The position numbers were made by a program, and so were the translations under genes. A model generated the notes under the pieces. It saw nothing but the letters and a program-made list of their open reading frames with translations, was not told the origin of the DNA and ran no database searches. From FW021-bin31 sp964422465 (GTDB lineage Bacteria; Bacteroidota; Bacteroidia; Chitinophagales; Chitinophagaceae): DNA of 40,985 nucleotides. Shown here in pieces: positions 1-7,803 of the stretch; the stretch's first letter is position 1, and each line of letters starts with the position of its first letter. Location of the stretch: NCBI GenBank assembly GCA_964422465.1, contig CAYRBD010000020.1, positions 1-40,985 on the forward strand, read 5' to 3'.

Positions 1-167
1 TCTATTCATATATTACAATTATCTATTTAAAACTCGTCTTTCGGATATTTCATAGTTTTAGGCTGTCAATGTTAAGTACCTGCCTTAAGTCGTAGCGACG
101 TATCATTAAACGAATAAACAGCTAACAAGACTTAAGCACCTGTATTCTCTAATTTATTTTCATTAAA

Positions 168-205
168 TTTGGTTTGTATTACAAACAACATTATATTTGC
201 AAATA
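168..205 (+). promoter_or_regulatory. Bacteroidota-type promoter with two overlapping dyads
   Basis: A TTTG box at 168-171 is followed after 20 bases by TATATTTG at 192-199, a full match to the TTTG/TAnnTTTG promoter pattern of this phylum. The expected transcription start is about 28 bases before the ATG at 233. Two perfect palindromes lie on it: TTTGTATTACAAA (173-185, in the spacer) and TATTTGCAAATA (194-205, over the -7 box). They are plausible operators for the winged-helix protein encoded second in the operon. The promoter is seen; the operator role is inference. Confidence 0.65.
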
Positions 206-232
206 ACTTTGTAAAAAATTAATTTAAGTTGT

Positions 233-814
233 ATGGAACTACAAGACAAACCATTAGATCCGCAGGAAAGTCTGCAGATAATCCAAAAATTTATTTCGAG
301 TGCAAGGTATAACCTTCGACGATTTGCATTTGCCATTATATTCTGGGGCGTTCTCATTCCGTTGGCAGCGCTCACCCAGTACGCCCTTATTCAGTTCACG
401 AATTTTCAGATGGACTGGCTGCCCTGGGCTATTCTGATGCCAGTTGGGTTTATATTCACCTCCATTTATTTTGTTCATTGGGGGAAAAGAAAAGGGGCCG
501 TTCCGGCTAAAGCTTTTTTCTTTCAATGGCTTTTTATTTGGGGAGGATTTACTTATTTCTTATTCGCCTTTTTATCGATAAAACTTCAGGTAATCCCTAT
601 CGCCTTCATGCTGGCCTTAACCAGTTTATTGATCGGCGTTTCCGGACTGGTATTGCGTTATATGCCTCTGTTGTGGGGCGGGATATTATTCTTTATTTCC
701 GCGATTGTATGTGTATTTATTGATCCCCTGAATCAATTGTTATTGATGGCTGTCAGCCTTGTTATCGGCTATCTCCTACCAGGCATTCTTTTAACCCGTA
801 AAGAGGAAAAGTAA
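233..814 (+). CDS. Six-helix integral membrane protein of unknown function, paired with a winged-helix regulator
   Basis: I do not recognise a named family. The 193-residue product has a short charged N-terminus (about residues 1-30) and roughly six hydrophobic segments near 31-52, 63-81, 94-113, 117-140, 144-162 and 166-187, ending in a charged RKEEK tail, so it should sit in the inner membrane. No catalytic or transport motif is visible. Its stop codon overlaps the start of the next gene by one base (TAATG), so the two are surely translated together. Bacteroidota often pair a small membrane protein with a single-domain winged-helix regulator, suggesting a sensor or stress-response module under its own repressor. 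It has a strong promoter match immediately upstream. The ATG at 233 is the only good start in frame near that promoter. Confidence 0.8.
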   Translation: MELQDKPLDPQESLQIIQKFISSARYNLRRFAFAIIFWGVLIPLAALTQYALIQFTNFQMDWLPWAILMPVGFIFTSIYFVHWGKRKGAVPAKAFFFQWLFIWGGFTYFLFAFLSIKLQVIPIAFMLALTSLLIGVSGLVLRYMPLLWGGILFFISAIVCVFIDPLNQLLLMAVSLVIGYLLPGILLTRKEEK

Positions 815-1095
815 TGAAGGAGCTGGATCCCCTATTGCACTCTCAAATTCGGCTGGCTATTGTGTCCATACTTATCGGTGTTGAAGAAGCTCAATTTAAT
901 TATTTAAAAGAAAAGACCGAAACAACCTCCGGAAACCTGAGTTTCCAACTGACAAAGTTAAAAAATGCCGGTTATATTTACATTAAAAAAGGGTTCAAAA
1001 ACAATTACCCTTTGACCACGGTTCGTATTTCACCAAAAGGAGAAAAAGCTTTTAGAGAATATGTGAATGCCATGAAGGACTACTTGCAATTGTAA
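814..1095 (+). CDS. Small winged-helix transcriptional regulator (MarR/ArsR-like, HTH_34 type)
   Basis: The 93-residue protein is a single winged-helix DNA-binding domain. The start of the helix-turn-helix lies near residues 10-32, a recognition helix around TSGNLSFQLTKLKNAGYI (about 38-55), and a wing with a KKGFKNNYP hairpin (about 57-66) is followed by ISPKGEKAFREY, the usual end of this family. There is no ligand-binding domain or metal-binding cysteine cluster. Such one-domain regulators in Bacteroidota usually act as dimers on short palindromes, and two palindromes lie over the promoter of this operon, so autoregulation is likely (inference). It overlaps the upstream membrane-protein gene by one base. 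The signal it responds to cannot be told from sequence. Confidence 0.85.
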   Translation: MKELDPLLHSQIRLAIVSILIGVEEAQFNYLKEKTETTSGNLSFQLTKLKNAGYIYIKKGFKNNYPLTTVRISPKGEKAFREYVNAMKDYLQL

Positions 1096-1347
1096 AAAAT
1101 GAACCAACAAAAGACTACCTTGTAAATGTATAATATAAAAAGATACGAAATCCAAATAAAGAATCCTTCATATCCTTAAACTTTAGTTGAATGCAATATT
1201 ATTTATCCGATATCAATGTTTGTATCTTTTTTTTATATATACCATACATAACATTGGGATTATTATTATTGACAACCAGCTGCAATATCTTTTTCAAAAG
1301 TACGAAACATACCAACTTCAATTTCTGATCAAAATGGTTGACAAATT
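1096..1347. other. AT-rich intergenic region
   Basis: These 252 bases between the regulator and the dehydrogenase are AT-rich, with a T-run followed by a TATATATACC stretch near 1228-1243 and an ATT triplet run near 1259-1269. I see no convincing terminator hairpin, RNA gene or full promoter match. The promoter of the following gene must lie here but was not identified. Confidence 0.5.
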
Positions 1348-2184
1348 ATGAAAGAATGGAGAAATAAAATAGTAATTATTACAGGAGGCGGCTCAGGAAT
1401 TGGTCGTGCATTTGCAAAAGGTGTCTCAAGTAAGGGAGCCAACGTATTTATTGCAGATATCAACATCAAGGCTGCAAATAAAACTGTAGAAGATTGTGGT
1501 GAAAACGCTTATGCGATAGAATTAGATGTGCGGGATTCGAATGCCTTTCATCAATGTGTAGATATTGTTCTCGAGAAATTTGGAAGAATAGATTGTTTTT
1601 TTAACAATGCCGGCATCGGTGTTTCCGGAGAAGTTGAAGAAATTCCATTAAAAGTATGGAACCGTGTCATAGATATAAATATCAGAGGCATTGTAAATGG
1701 CATTGAGAGTGTTTATCCCATAATGGTTAAACAAGGGTATGGCACTATCGTTAACACAGCATCTCTTGCCGGACTGTGTCCTTCTCCTCTTTTAACCCCC
1801 TATTCAATGACAAAACATGCCATTGTAGGGCTCAGTAAAAGTCTAAGGATAGAAGCTTCGGCGAAAGGGGTGCAGGTTAATGTAATTTGTCCGGCAGCAA
1901 TCGAAACACCTCTGATAGATGCTGACAATCCAACTGATTTGCCTCCGATTCCCTGGAAGCCGGACGTAAGGCGGTTTTTGTCAAAACTTTCAGGAAAGCC
2001 TTACCCTGCAGATAAAATGGTCGAAGAGGTATTTATCGCTTTAAAAAAGAATGTCGGCATCATTGTATTGCCTTCCCGGGCAAAAAAGATTTGGAAATTA
2101 GGCCGGTTATTTCCTAAAATCATAACAAAAGAAAGTACAAAAGCCGTAAAGGAAGAACGTCAAGAAAGAAACAAAAGAAAGTGA
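1348..2184 (+). CDS. SDR family NAD(P)-dependent oxidoreductase
   Basis: A classical short-chain dehydrogenase of 278 residues. The Rossmann dinucleotide motif TGGGSGIG is at residues 12-19, NNAG at 86-89, and the catalytic set Asn111, Ser139, Tyr152 and Lys156 (YSMTK) is complete, so it should be active. An acidic residue after strand 2 (ADINI) suggests NAD rather than NADP, though this is weak. The C-terminus is longer than usual for classical SDRs, with a Lys/Arg-rich tail (from about 245) that could contact membrane or nucleic acid. The substrate cannot be predicted; the PYSMTK active site and the C-terminal tail resemble membrane-associated retinol/steroid-type or fatty-acyl SDRs. It stands alone and looks AT-richer than the genes after 4.7 kb. 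Confidence 0.9.
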   Translation: MKEWRNKIVIITGGGSGIGRAFAKGVSSKGANVFIADINIKAANKTVEDCGENAYAIELDVRDSNAFHQCVDIVLEKFGRIDCFFNNAGIGVSGEVEEIPLKVWNRVIDINIRGIVNGIESVYPIMVKQGYGTIVNTASLAGLCPSPLLTPYSMTKHAIVGLSKSLRIEASAKGVQVNVICPAAIETPLIDADNPTDLPPIPWKPDVRRFLSKLSGKPYPADKMVEEVFIALKKNVGIIVLPSRAKKIWKLGRLFPKIITKESTKAVKEERQERNKRK

Positions 2185-2276
2185 AAAATGTAGTTTGCCT
2201 AATTGGGATTTATTTAGAGGTATTTTGTTTTAAGTGGTTGTAATGTCGGGATGTGAAATAAGAGAAATGATTTTTG

Positions 2277-2284
2277 TACATTTG
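2277..2284 (+). promoter_or_regulatory. Probable -7 promoter box for the DUF4861 gene
   Basis: TACATTTG fits TAnnTTTG; a weaker TGTG lies 21 bases upstream (2252-2255). It implies an untranslated leader of over 100 bases before the ATG at 2398, in which I saw no clear riboswitch fold. Confidence 0.4.
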
Positions 2285-2397
2285 CTCTGTGCTAACCGAA
2301 ATACGGGGAAACATGGCATACATCCTCCTCTATTTTCCGGTTCTCTTTGACAATCATGGTAAAAACCACATCCTTAAAAATTAAAATGTAATAAAAT

Positions 2398-3621
2398 ATG
2401 ATGTATTTCAAAGCCCTTGTCGGATTTCTTTTTTTATCCCTGATGATGCAATCGTTTGCTGCCGCCCGGGTGATAACGATCACGGCAGAAAACAAATTGG
2501 ATTTTGGCCGGCTGAACCAAACCATCACCATTACGGCGAATCAATTAACTCCTTTGGGAGATAATGTATCGTACAGGAAGATTCACATTAAAGATGGGGC
2601 GGGAAGAGAACTCATATGCCAACCGGTATCTACTGATGGCAGTTCACATCCGAATGCCATTATTTTTCAAGCCGATTTTGCACCGCATCAGGTTAGAAAA
2701 TTTTATGCTTATCTGGGTAAAGCGCAATTTTATCTTCCCGGGCAGTATAAAACCTATGGACGTTTTGTGCGTGAACGCTATGATGATTTTGCCTGGGAAA
2801 ATGACCGTATTGCTCACCGTACCTATGGACCGGCTCTTAAAACAGCCAATCCGGGATCACTCATCAGCAGCACCATTGATGTATGGGCTAAGAAGAAACC
2901 GAAACTCATTATAAATGACTGGTATTTGAGAGAAAACTATCATGTAGATCTGGGAGACGGTGCCGATTTATACACTTCAGGAAATACCCGTGGCATGGGA
3001 GCGGATGGCATCTGGAAAAACAATAAACTCTGGATCCCGGAGAATTTTACAAAATCAGATGTTTTATCCACCGGCCCTATCCGGATAGATTTTAAATTAG
3101 CGTATGATCCATATAATGTAGCCGGAAAGCAGATGGGAGAAACCCGCCATATTTCTTTGGATGCAGGACAGAACCTTAATCATTTTCAGATATCTTATTC
3201 GACCGAATTACCCCAAGACGCTTTTGCAGCTGCAGGTATTCAAATTACCAATTTTTCTACGGAGCAGATTCGGAAAGGCCTAAAGCCGTCCGGCAATAAA
3301 ATCTCTATTGAACGGGCGCCCGGAAAATTAATTCACGAAGACATGAATAAAGAATTAGGATACATCACCACGGAGCAGCCGGTGAGTGAAGGTTCTTTGT
3401 ATGCTGCCATCATTATCGGATCGGATAATTTTGTAAAAGGCACAAAAGATAAGGACAACATCCTGATGTTGGCCCGCATGGATGGCAATGAAAAATTTTC
3501 CTATTATGCCGGGTTTAGCTGGAGCAAAAGCGGGCAATTTGAGAATTATGAAGATTGGAAAAATTATATCAATCGGTTCGCCAGAGGATTACAATCTCCA
3601 ATCGAAGTATCTGTAAAATAA
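2398..3621 (+). CDS. Secreted DUF4861 domain protein
   Basis: The 407-residue protein starts with a hydrophobic signal segment (about residues 4-22, ending SFAAA), so it is exported. The rest matches what is known of DUF4861 proteins, found largely in Bacteroidota and often near polysaccharide-degradation genes. Characteristic stretches are the YGRFVRERYDDFAWENDRIA block (residues 120-139), IDVWAKK, DWYLRENYHVDLGDGADLY and TRGMGADGIW. The repeated Tyr/Asp/Trp-rich blocks look like a carbohydrate-active beta-sandwich fold, but no enzymatic activity is established to my knowledge. No SusC/SusD pair or glycosidase is adjacent, so it is not in an obvious polysaccharide utilisation locus here. An alternative ATG lies at 2401; the first ATG is used here. 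Confidence 0.85.
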   Translation: MMYFKALVGFLFLSLMMQSFAAARVITITAENKLDFGRLNQTITITANQLTPLGDNVSYRKIHIKDGAGRELICQPVSTDGSSHPNAIIFQADFAPHQVRKFYAYLGKAQFYLPGQYKTYGRFVRERYDDFAWENDRIAHRTYGPALKTANPGSLISSTIDVWAKKKPKLIINDWYLRENYHVDLGDGADLYTSGNTRGMGADGIWKNNKLWIPENFTKSDVLSTGPIRIDFKLAYDPYNVAGKQMGETRHISLDAGQNLNHFQISYSTELPQDAFAAAGIQITNFSTEQIRKGLKPSGNKISIERAPGKLIHEDMNKELGYITTEQPVSEGSLYAAIIIGSDNFVKGTKDKDNILMLARMDGNEKFSYYAGFSWSKSGQFENYEDWKNYINRFARGLQSPIEVSVK

Positions 3622-3794
3622 CCCACACACAAGAACGGGAAAATGGCTTCGGTTGAACGGAAAGTTGTAAATTTGAACTGTCGGCTGTAATTGTAGGTTT
3701 GTGGTCTAAATCTATTCCTTCTAATGTGCCAGTCGCAGAAGGTTATATAGGATCGCAAAATTATATCAATGAAATTTTGTAACTAAGAAAATTT

Positions 3795-4376
3795 ATGAAA
3801 AGAGTGACCGTATTTTGCGGCTCAAGTTTTGGAACAGAAGGCATTTATACATCGCAGGCAACCTTACTTGGACAGGCATTAGCAAGACACAACATTGAAT
3901 TAGTTTATGGTGGAGCTAAAGTTGGGCTTATGGGGGCAGTTGCAGACGGGGTTTTAAAACAAGGAGGGAAAGTCATTGGAGTATTACCTAATTTTTTAAA
4001 ATCAAAAGAAATTGCGCATGACCACCTGACACAGTTGATCTTAGTTGAAACAATGCACGAACGAAAAACTAAAATGAATGAACTAAGTGACGGAGTAATT
4101 GCTCTACCAGGTGGTTTTGGGACATTAGAAGAATTTTTTGAGATGTTGACCTGGGCACAATTAGGACTACATAAAAAACCGGTAGCGATTTTAAATATCG
4201 ATGATTTTTATAACCCCCTAAATATCTTAATCCAGACAATGGTCGAGAAAGGTTTCCTGAAGGAAGTAAACCAACAAATGCTTTTAGTCAGCGACAACAT
4301 TGACGAGCTTCTTACCAAAATGGAAAATTATGTTGCACCGACAGTTGGGAAATGGATTAGCAAAGAAACTGTTTGA
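3795..4376 (+). CDS. LOG-family Rossmann-fold nucleotide hydrolase (TIGR00730)
   Basis: A 193-residue protein of the LOG/TIGR00730 family, enzymes that hydrolyse cytokinin riboside 5'-monophosphates or related nucleoside monophosphates (AMP) to base plus ribose 5-phosphate. It carries the family start VFCGSS (6-11), the YGGAKVGLMG nucleotide loop (38-47), the catalytic MHERK arginine site (87-91) and the signature PGGFGTLEE (105-113). Length is normal and it is cytoplasmic. It stands alone between an apparent coding remnant upstream and the tRNA-Lys gene downstream, and looks AT-richer than most of the window. In bacteria without plant contact these proteins probably act in nucleotide salvage; which substrate applies here is unknown. 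Confidence 0.92.
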   Translation: MKRVTVFCGSSFGTEGIYTSQATLLGQALARHNIELVYGGAKVGLMGAVADGVLKQGGKVIGVLPNFLKSKEIAHDHLTQLILVETMHERKTKMNELSDGVIALPGGFGTLEEFFEMLTWAQLGLHKKPVAILNIDDFYNPLNILIQTMVEKGFLKEVNQQMLLVSDNIDELLTKMENYVAPTVGKWISKETV

Positions 4377-4476
4377 CAAGGAAAAGAAAAAATTTAAAAA
4401 AGAAATAAAGAGAGCCACAAATGCAGTAATGGCATAGCTTTCGGTTGAGAATCAATAAGTTGCGAGGTTGAAAAAG

Positions 4477-4549
4477 TGATCCGGCTGGGGCTCGAACCCA
4501 GGACCCCAACATTAAAAGTGTTGTGCTCTACCAACTGAGCTACCGAATC
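4477..4549 (-). tRNA. tRNA-Lys (anticodon TTT)
   Basis: Read on the minus strand the 73 bases form a complete cloverleaf. The 7-bp acceptor stem is GATTCGG/CCGGATC with one G-U pair, followed by discriminator A. The D-arm is of the AGCTCAGTTGGTAGAGC type. The anticodon stem CAACA/TGTTG holds the loop CTTTTAA (anticodon at 4514-4516), and the T-arm contains GGTTCGAGCC. CCA is not encoded. A T-run directly after the 3' end may end transcription. Confidence 0.97.
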
Positions 4550-4595
4550 AATTTCCGCTTCGTACCTTTACAAAAAGATTTTCCCAAAGCGAGTG

Positions 4596-4626
4596 CAAAG
4601 GTAATGACTATTTTTTTTCGAGCCAA
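4596..4626 (-). promoter_or_regulatory. Promoter of tRNA-Lys
   Basis: On the minus strand TACCTTTG (4603 to 4596) is a full TAnnTTTG box, 47 bases upstream of the mature tRNA 5' end. A TTGG at 4626-4623 lies 19 bases further upstream in the place of the -33 box. Confidence 0.6.
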
Positions 4627-4696
4627 TAGCAAATCAAAAAAACTATCCTTTTTTTTGCCTTCGTCTCTTTATCCTTCTTAAAAAGTATTATTCTTT

Positions 4697-4704
4697 TATT
4701 TTTG
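4697..4704 (+). promoter_or_regulatory. Probable -7 box for the second SDR gene
   Basis: TATTTTTG fits TAnnTTTG. It would start transcription near 4710-4712, which makes the ATG at 4711 leaderless and favours the ATG at 4723 as the real start. No good -33 box is seen. Confidence 0.4.
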
Positions 4705-4722
4705 TGAAAAATGTTATCAGCC

Positions 4723-5532
4723 ATGTCCTTAAAGGATAAAGTATGTGTAATCACGGGCGGCACCTCCGGAATTGGCCACGCGCTTGTAAAAGAGAGCCTC
4801 CGCCAGAAAGCCCTCGTCATCACCTGTGGCCGGAACCCTGAAAAACTTTCCGCACTAAAAGCAGAATGCAAATCGGGGCTGCTTTATACCTTTAGGGCAG
4901 ACGTCAGTAAAGAACCCGAATGCAGGAAGTTGATAGACTTCGCACTTGAAAAAGCCGGACGTATTGATGTACTTATAAATAATGCCGGCATCTCCATGCG
5001 GGCACTGTTCCGTCAGCTTGACAACCTGGATACCCTAAAAAAACTCATGGACATCAACTTCTGGGGAACTGTTTATTGCACACATTATGCCCTTCCGGAA
5101 TTGCTTAAAAATAAAGGAACCGTGGTGGGCGTATCTTCTATTGCCGGCTATAGGGGGTTGCCCGGCCGAACAGGTTATTCCTCGTCAAAATTTGCCATGC
5201 AAGGCTTCATGGAGGCCCTCCGAACAGAAAACTTATATACCGGACTGCATGTCATGTGGGTATGCCCGGGATTCACTTCTTCCAATATCCGCAACACCGC
5301 CCTGAACGAAAAAGGAAATGCCCAGGCAGAAACGCCACTGGAGGAAGGGAAACTGATGAGCGCCGGGGAGGTAGCCTCCCGCATTGTTAAAGGGATTGTC
5401 CTAAAAAAGAGAACACTGGTAATGACCTCCCAGGGAAAATTAACGGTTTTCATGAATAAATTTTTCCCCTCGCTTACCGACAAACTGGTTTACAACCATT
5501 TTAAGAAAGAGCCGGGCTCTCCTCTCCAATAA
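4723..5532 (+). CDS. SDR family oxidoreductase
   Basis: A second classical short-chain dehydrogenase, 269 residues from the chosen ATG. Counting from the alternative ATG at 4711 (273 residues), the dinucleotide motif TGGTSGIG is at 15-22, NNAG at 90-93, and Asn116, Ser143, Tyr156 and Lys160 form a complete catalytic set. The sequence CGRNPEKL after strand 2 has an Arg that favours NADPH. The C-terminal part (VASRIVKGI, FMNKFFPSL) resembles DltE/YqjQ-type SDRs that act on lipid or ketone substrates; the true substrate is unknown. The start at 4723 gives the common SDR opening MSLKDKV and leaves room for a leader after the predicted promoter. It is separated from the tRNA gene by a divergent promoter region and from the next gene by 45 bases. 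Confidence 0.9.
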   Translation: MSLKDKVCVITGGTSGIGHALVKESLRQKALVITCGRNPEKLSALKAECKSGLLYTFRADVSKEPECRKLIDFALEKAGRIDVLINNAGISMRALFRQLDNLDTLKKLMDINFWGTVYCTHYALPELLKNKGTVVGVSSIAGYRGLPGRTGYSSSKFAMQGFMEALRTENLYTGLHVMWVCPGFTSSNIRNTALNEKGNAQAETPLEEGKLMSAGEVASRIVKGIVLKKRTLVMTSQGKLTVFMNKFFPSLTDKLVYNHFKKEPGSPLQ

Positions 5533-5547
5533 ACGACCCAAAAGGTG

Positions 5548-5555
5548 TAATTTTG
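5548..5555 (+). promoter_or_regulatory. Probable -7 box for the TlpA-like gene
   Basis: TAATTTTG fits TAnnTTTG and lies 22 bases before the ATG at 5578. The -33 region is not recognisable. Confidence 0.45.
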
Positions 5556-5577
5556 CGCTGTAAGAAGAAGTTGTAAG

Positions 5578-6963
5578 ATGAAATACGCATTGGTTTTATT
5601 AATGGCGCTGGGGATAGGCGGGGGAGTTTCCGCCCAGAAAGGACATTCTATTCAGATACACCTGAAGCACCTTCACCAGGGGAAACTTTATCTCGGAAAT
5701 TATTATGGGCAAAATACCTACCTGATTGATTCTGTTTCTATTTCCCCTTCAGGAATAGCGGTCTTTAAGGGAAAAGACACCTTGCCTGGTGGGATTTACT
5801 TTATTTTATACCCTCGCAAACAACGTTATTTTGAACTGCTTATTGATCAGGATCAACATTTTAAAATCAATGCAGATACCACAGCACATTTTAAAAATCT
5901 GAGTTTTGAAAACTCGGAGGATAACGTGTTGTTCCGGGATTACAATGCATTCTTAAATCAACAACAAGAGCAAATTGCAGCTGCCAGACGAGCGGGTAAA
6001 GATTCTGTAACTATTGCTGCAATTCAGCGTCAGGTTGGGAAAAATATTCAAAACTACCGTGAAAAAATCATCAAACAACACCCTCACAGACTGCTGGCCG
6101 CCCTCTTCCGGGTCATGCAGGATCCACAGGTTCCCGAAAAACCGAAGGGCAATACAGATACGTCATACGCCTATCATTACTTTAGAGCCCATTACTGGGA
6201 TGCAGTGAACTTTTCGGATAGCCGTATCGTTCGTACTCCCCTGCTGGAAACCCGGCTTCAGCGATATTTTACTCAACTGGTTCCTCCTGTTCCCGATTCT
6301 GTAAATCAGGCAGCCGATCAGCTCCTGGCTCGTGCTAAAGCAAATAAAGGAGTCTTTAAATATATTCTCTGGTGGCTGACTTCTACCTATGAAAAGTCTC
6401 CCTACATGGGAATGGATGCCGTATTTGTTCACCTGGTAGAGCAATATTACGTTACCGGAGAAGCTTACTGGGTGAAAGAAGATCAGCTTAAAAAGATTAT
6501 AGACAAGGCTTCCAAAATTGCTCCTAATCTTATAGGAAACACGGCACCGAAATTAAGCCTGGAAACCATAGATTTAAAACCTGTTACTCTTTCTGATATT
6601 CAGTCCAGGTTTACCATCCTGGTCTTTTGGGACCCCACCTGCGGACATTGTAAAATTGTCGTCCCCAAGTTGGATTCTGCCTATGAAAACGAGTGGAAAA
6701 GCAAGGGAGTAAAAATGGTAGGGGTTCTGTCCGGCGGTAACAAAAAACAATGGACCGATTTTATTGAAACTCATCAATTAAATGACTGGATTAATCTTTG
6801 GGATCCGGAAGGAAACAGCACCTACCGTCAGCTTTATGATGTATATATGACCCCCGTTGTCTATTTATTGGATAAAAATAAAAAAATACTGGCCAAACAA
6901 TTAAATGTAAAGCAGTTGAACGCTTTTTTAACCCGTCTCACCTCCACTAAAAAAGGAACCTGA
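5578..6963 (+). CDS. Periplasmic TlpA-like thioredoxin protein with DUF4369 and DUF5106 regions
   Basis: The 461-residue product begins with a signal peptide (residues 1-20, cleavage after VSA). An N-terminal DUF4369-like beta domain (about 22-115), a helical DUF5106-like middle region (about 120-310) and a C-terminal thioredoxin fold (about 318-455) follow. The redox motif is WDPTCGHC, with cysteines at 355 and 358, and the cis-Pro loop is probably MTPVVYLLD. These proteins are abundant in Bacteroidota and are thought to reduce or isomerise disulfides in the periplasm, often in starvation or envelope-stress settings. No partner such as DsbD or a cytochrome maturation gene is nearby. It has its own probable promoter, and a 131-base gap separates it from the barrel genes. 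Confidence 0.9.
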   Translation: MKYALVLLMALGIGGGVSAQKGHSIQIHLKHLHQGKLYLGNYYGQNTYLIDSVSISPSGIAVFKGKDTLPGGIYFILYPRKQRYFELLIDQDQHFKINADTTAHFKNLSFENSEDNVLFRDYNAFLNQQQEQIAAARRAGKDSVTIAAIQRQVGKNIQNYREKIIKQHPHRLLAALFRVMQDPQVPEKPKGNTDTSYAYHYFRAHYWDAVNFSDSRIVRTPLLETRLQRYFTQLVPPVPDSVNQAADQLLARAKANKGVFKYILWWLTSTYEKSPYMGMDAVFVHLVEQYYVTGEAYWVKEDQLKKIIDKASKIAPNLIGNTAPKLSLETIDLKPVTLSDIQSRFTILVFWDPTCGHCKIVVPKLDSAYENEWKSKGVKMVGVLSGGNKKQWTDFIETHQLNDWINLWDPEGNSTYRQLYDVYMTPVVYLLDKNKKILAKQLNVKQLNAFLTRLTSTKKGT

Positions 6964-7094
6964 TACCTCAAAGTCAGAACCCCAATAAACTATTGACTTT
7001 CATACTATTGCAAGGGAAAAAGAACTCTTCAAATTCCATTGTGGCATATTCTTTGATTATACCTTATAAAAGGTTTAACCCAAAAACAAAAGTT

Positions 7095-7760
7095 ATGAAA
7101 AAGAAAATCCTATTCGTTACGTTCCTATGCATGCTCGCTGGAATGAGCGCCTTTTCCCAAGTTAAACTGGGGATAAAAGGCGGAATTAATTTCGCAGATT
7201 TAAAATATGAACCTCAGGATCAAACTCATGGTATCCCGGATGCCAACTCCCTGCCTTCTTACCATTTAGGAGTGATTGTGGATTTGCCTTTGGCGTCTAT
7301 GCTTTCTCTGCAGCCCGGAGTTTTTTATACTGGGAAAGGGTCTAAGTTGAAATACTCCGGAGACAATTGGGATTTCACCCAAACAATGAATCCGACTTAT
7401 ATTGAAGTACCGGTAAACATTTTATTTAAACCTACCATCGGAGCCAATACTAAATTTTACGTAGGCGCCGGCCCTTATATTGCAAAGGGAGTGGGTGGCC
7501 AGGTGTCTTATGACGGAAATCTGGGAGATATTAGCGGCCACACTGACCATGATATTAAATTCGGGAACAGTTCTGACGATGATTTGAAATCTACCGATAT
7601 CGGAGCTAATGTGTTAGCCGGTTTTGAATTCAGCAATGGCCTGCTGCTGGGCGCTCAATATGGAATGAGTTTTACCAACAACGCTCCTAAAGGAGAAAAT
7701 AGCGACACTAAAATCCTTAGGAATAAGGTACTTGGCATATCGCTGGGTTTCCTTTTCTAA
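7095..7760 (+). CDS. Outer-membrane beta-barrel protein (PF13568 type), first of three
   Basis: The 221-residue product starts with a clear signal peptide (MKKKILFV to SAFSQ, 22 residues). The remainder alternates hydrophobic and polar residues and has the family landmarks LGIKGGINFADL at the mature N-terminus, LQPGVFYTGKGSKL, YIEVPVNILFKP and FYVGAGPYIA, ending in an aromatic strand (LGISLGFLF) that fits barrel assembly by BamA. An 8-stranded barrel of the OmpA/OmpX-like, PF13568 type is expected. An earlier in-frame ATG at 6993 would add 34 residues in front of the signal peptide, so 7095 is chosen. It is followed by two related genes and has no associated regulator. Confidence 0.9.
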   Translation: MKKKILFVTFLCMLAGMSAFSQVKLGIKGGINFADLKYEPQDQTHGIPDANSLPSYHLGVIVDLPLASMLSLQPGVFYTGKGSKLKYSGDNWDFTQTMNPTYIEVPVNILFKPTIGANTKFYVGAGPYIAKGVGGQVSYDGNLGDISGHTDHDIKFGNSSDDDLKSTDIGANVLAGFEFSNGLLLGAQYGMSFTNNAPKGENSDTKILRNKVLGISLGFLF

Positions 7761-7803
7761 TTTCTAATTTTCTAAGAAAACTCTAATTTTAAAAACAACA
7801 ATT

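Noticed and set aside
72..142. Near direct repeats TTAAGTACCTG and TTAAGCACCTG at the left edge
   Set aside because: Only 11 bases with one mismatch and no further structure; could be chance, and the left context is missing.
2398..3621. DUF4861 gene as part of a polysaccharide utilisation locus
   Set aside because: No SusC/SusD pair, sugar sensor or glycoside hydrolase is adjacent; the only glycosidase is 34 kb away.
6993..7094. Extended start for the first barrel protein
   Set aside because: The extra 34 residues would precede a perfect signal peptide, which must be N-terminal.
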